Assembly (NCBI GenBank): GCA_937910665.1
Contig: CALEPR010000032.1
Coordinates: 1 to 5,745 of the forward strand
Length of the DNA: 5,745 bases
Source: an uncultured Selenomonadales bacterium
Lineage (GTDB): Bacteria > Bacillota > Negativicutes > Selenomonadales > Selenomonadaceae
Reading direction: 5' to 3'
Shown here piece after piece: positions 5,302 through 5,745 of this stretch. Position numbers and translations under genes: made by a program. The notes beneath the pieces were generated by a model. That model worked only from the letters and a program-made list of their open reading frames with translations, was not told where the DNA came from and did not search any database. Each line of letters opens with the position of its first letter. The stretch's first letter is position 1.

Positions 5302-5417
5302 AGTTCGGGGGAGACGGAGTAACGGAAGAAGTTAGGCAGATGAAAAGAAGGCGGACAGGGATTGAAAGGTGGAAGGGGAAAAGGCAGAAAGAGAGCAGTG
5401 GGATAAAAAAATTATGA

Positions 5418-5738
5418 TTACGATGAAGAATTGCGGGAAGATCGGTGTTGCTTGAGAGCATTTTTCAGAGCAAGATCACAGGCGATAACAGCGTCAACCA
5501 ACGTTTTATCAGCATCGCTTACTGCAGGAATTTTCGGAGTATCAGACCTGCCGAGCAAATAATCAGTAGAAACGCCGTAAGCGTCGGCAATTTTAATAAT
5601 CATTTCTGCCGAAGGAATATTTTTATCAAGTTCATATCTGCCATAAGCCTGTTGCATTATTCCAATGGAATTTGAAATTTGTGACTGTGAAAGTTTAAAT
5701 TCACTTCTAAATCTTTTAAGTGATTCACCGATTGTCAT
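5418..5738 (-). CDS. XRE-family transcriptional regulator
   Basis: A 106-residue regulator. Residues about 4-63 form an HTH_3 domain: IGESLKRFRSEFKLSQSQIS (3-22, with the first helix and the LSQSQIS turn), then the recognition-helix region GIMQQAYGRYELDKNIPS (26-43) and IIKIADAYGVSTDYLLGR (47-64), ending in the family's 'YLLGR' close. Residues 65-106 form a short tail with one possible helix (76-96) and a basic, serine-rich end (HRSSRNSSS). It has neither a LexA-like protease domain nor a metallopeptidase domain, so induction would not be by self-cleavage; an antirepressor such as the BRO-like protein is a possible route. The ATG is 7 bases from the window edge, so its ribosome site and promoter are not visible. 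It converges on the replication genes; the dyad at 5238-5256 is a candidate target. Confidence 0.92.
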   Translation of the reverse strand: MTIGESLKRFRSEFKLSQSQISNSIGIMQQAYGRYELDKNIPSAEMIIKIADAYGVSTDYLLGRSDTPKIPAVSDADKTLVDAVIACDLALKNALKQHRSSRNSSS

Positions 5739-5745
5739 TTTTATC

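Larger units (their letters stand above)
5081..5417. other. 337-base non-coding region, candidate replication origin
   Basis: No convincing gene is seen. In order it contains the second 12-base repeat, the two 22-base iteron-like repeats, a small AT-rich stretch (5160-5169), minor GC inverted repeats near 5181-5220, an AT-rich dyad (5238-5256), a bulged hairpin (5260-5301) and a purine-biased tract (5302-5410) reaching the end of the - strand XRE gene. No exact DnaA box was noticed. Direct repeats plus a hairpin beside an initiator-like gene fit a vegetative origin. An oriT or single-strand initiation site is also possible for the hairpin part. Confidence 0.5.

Noticed and set aside
5340..5417. 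25-residue, very basic + strand peptide (MKRRRTGIERWKGK...) in the purine-rich tract
   Set aside because: Arg/Lys/Glu/Gly-rich peptides arise automatically from purine-rich DNA. No convincing Shine-Dalgarno site is seen upstream, and the frame ends exactly where the XRE gene begins.
5081..5417. DnaA boxes in the origin-like region
   Set aside because: Reading both strands, I found no TTATCCACA or near match, so a DnaA-dependent origin is not supported.
5234..5461. 75-codon - strand open frame, hydrophobic and Ser/Pro-rich
   Set aside because: It is the complement of the purine tract plus the bulged hairpin, and it overlaps the end of the XRE gene in another frame. The composition explains its length.

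Overview
The window is a compact replication and regulation module of a mobile element (prophage, phage-plasmid, plasmid or integrative element). The extended Shine-Dalgarno sites (GGAGGTGA, AGGAGG), the moderately AT-rich composition and the mix of SSB, HU, DUF3102, BRO-type antirepressor, DnaB-like helicase and XRE regulators suggest a Bacillota host. Negativicutes is a guess from the general look of the sequence, not a demonstrated assignment. No integrase, relaxase, terminase or structural gene is present, so the element type cannot be fixed from this window.

Layout. On the + strand come the 3' end of an XRE/Cro-type regulator gene (1-111), a single-stranded-DNA-binding protein gene (142-516), a 100-base spacer with an attenuator-like set of competing RNA hairpins (524-600), an HU-family gene (617-898), a DUF3102 coiled-coil gene (900-1826) and a BRO-N antirepressor-like gene (1826-2527). 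The last three are tightly packed: HU and DUF3102 are one base apart, and DUF3102 and BRO share the TGATG junction. A 198-base spacer with two related 30-base repeats and an antisense-oriented terminator follows (2528-2725). Then come a DnaB-like helicase gene (2726-4126) and a two-part, winged-helix-like replication protein gene (4139-5080), with the second gene's ribosome site overlapping the first gene's stop codon.

After the replication genes is a 337-base non-coding region (5081-5417) with origin-like architecture. It holds 12-base direct repeats straddling the rep stop codon, two perfect tandem 22-base repeats (iteron-like), a 19-base AT-rich dyad (operator-like), a long bulged hairpin and about 110 bases of strongly purine-biased sequence. 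The window closes with an XRE-family regulator gene on the - strand (5418-5738).

How the parts may work together (inference): the Rep-like protein would bind the adjacent iterons and recruit the DnaB-like helicase, SSB would coat the unwound strand, and HU would bend origin DNA. The XRE regulators and the BRO-like protein would form the repressor/antirepressor side that decides when the module is expressed. The least explained parts are the folded leader between ssb and the HU gene, the 30-base repeats upstream of the helicase gene, and the iteron/hairpin/polypurine region behind the Rep-like gene.
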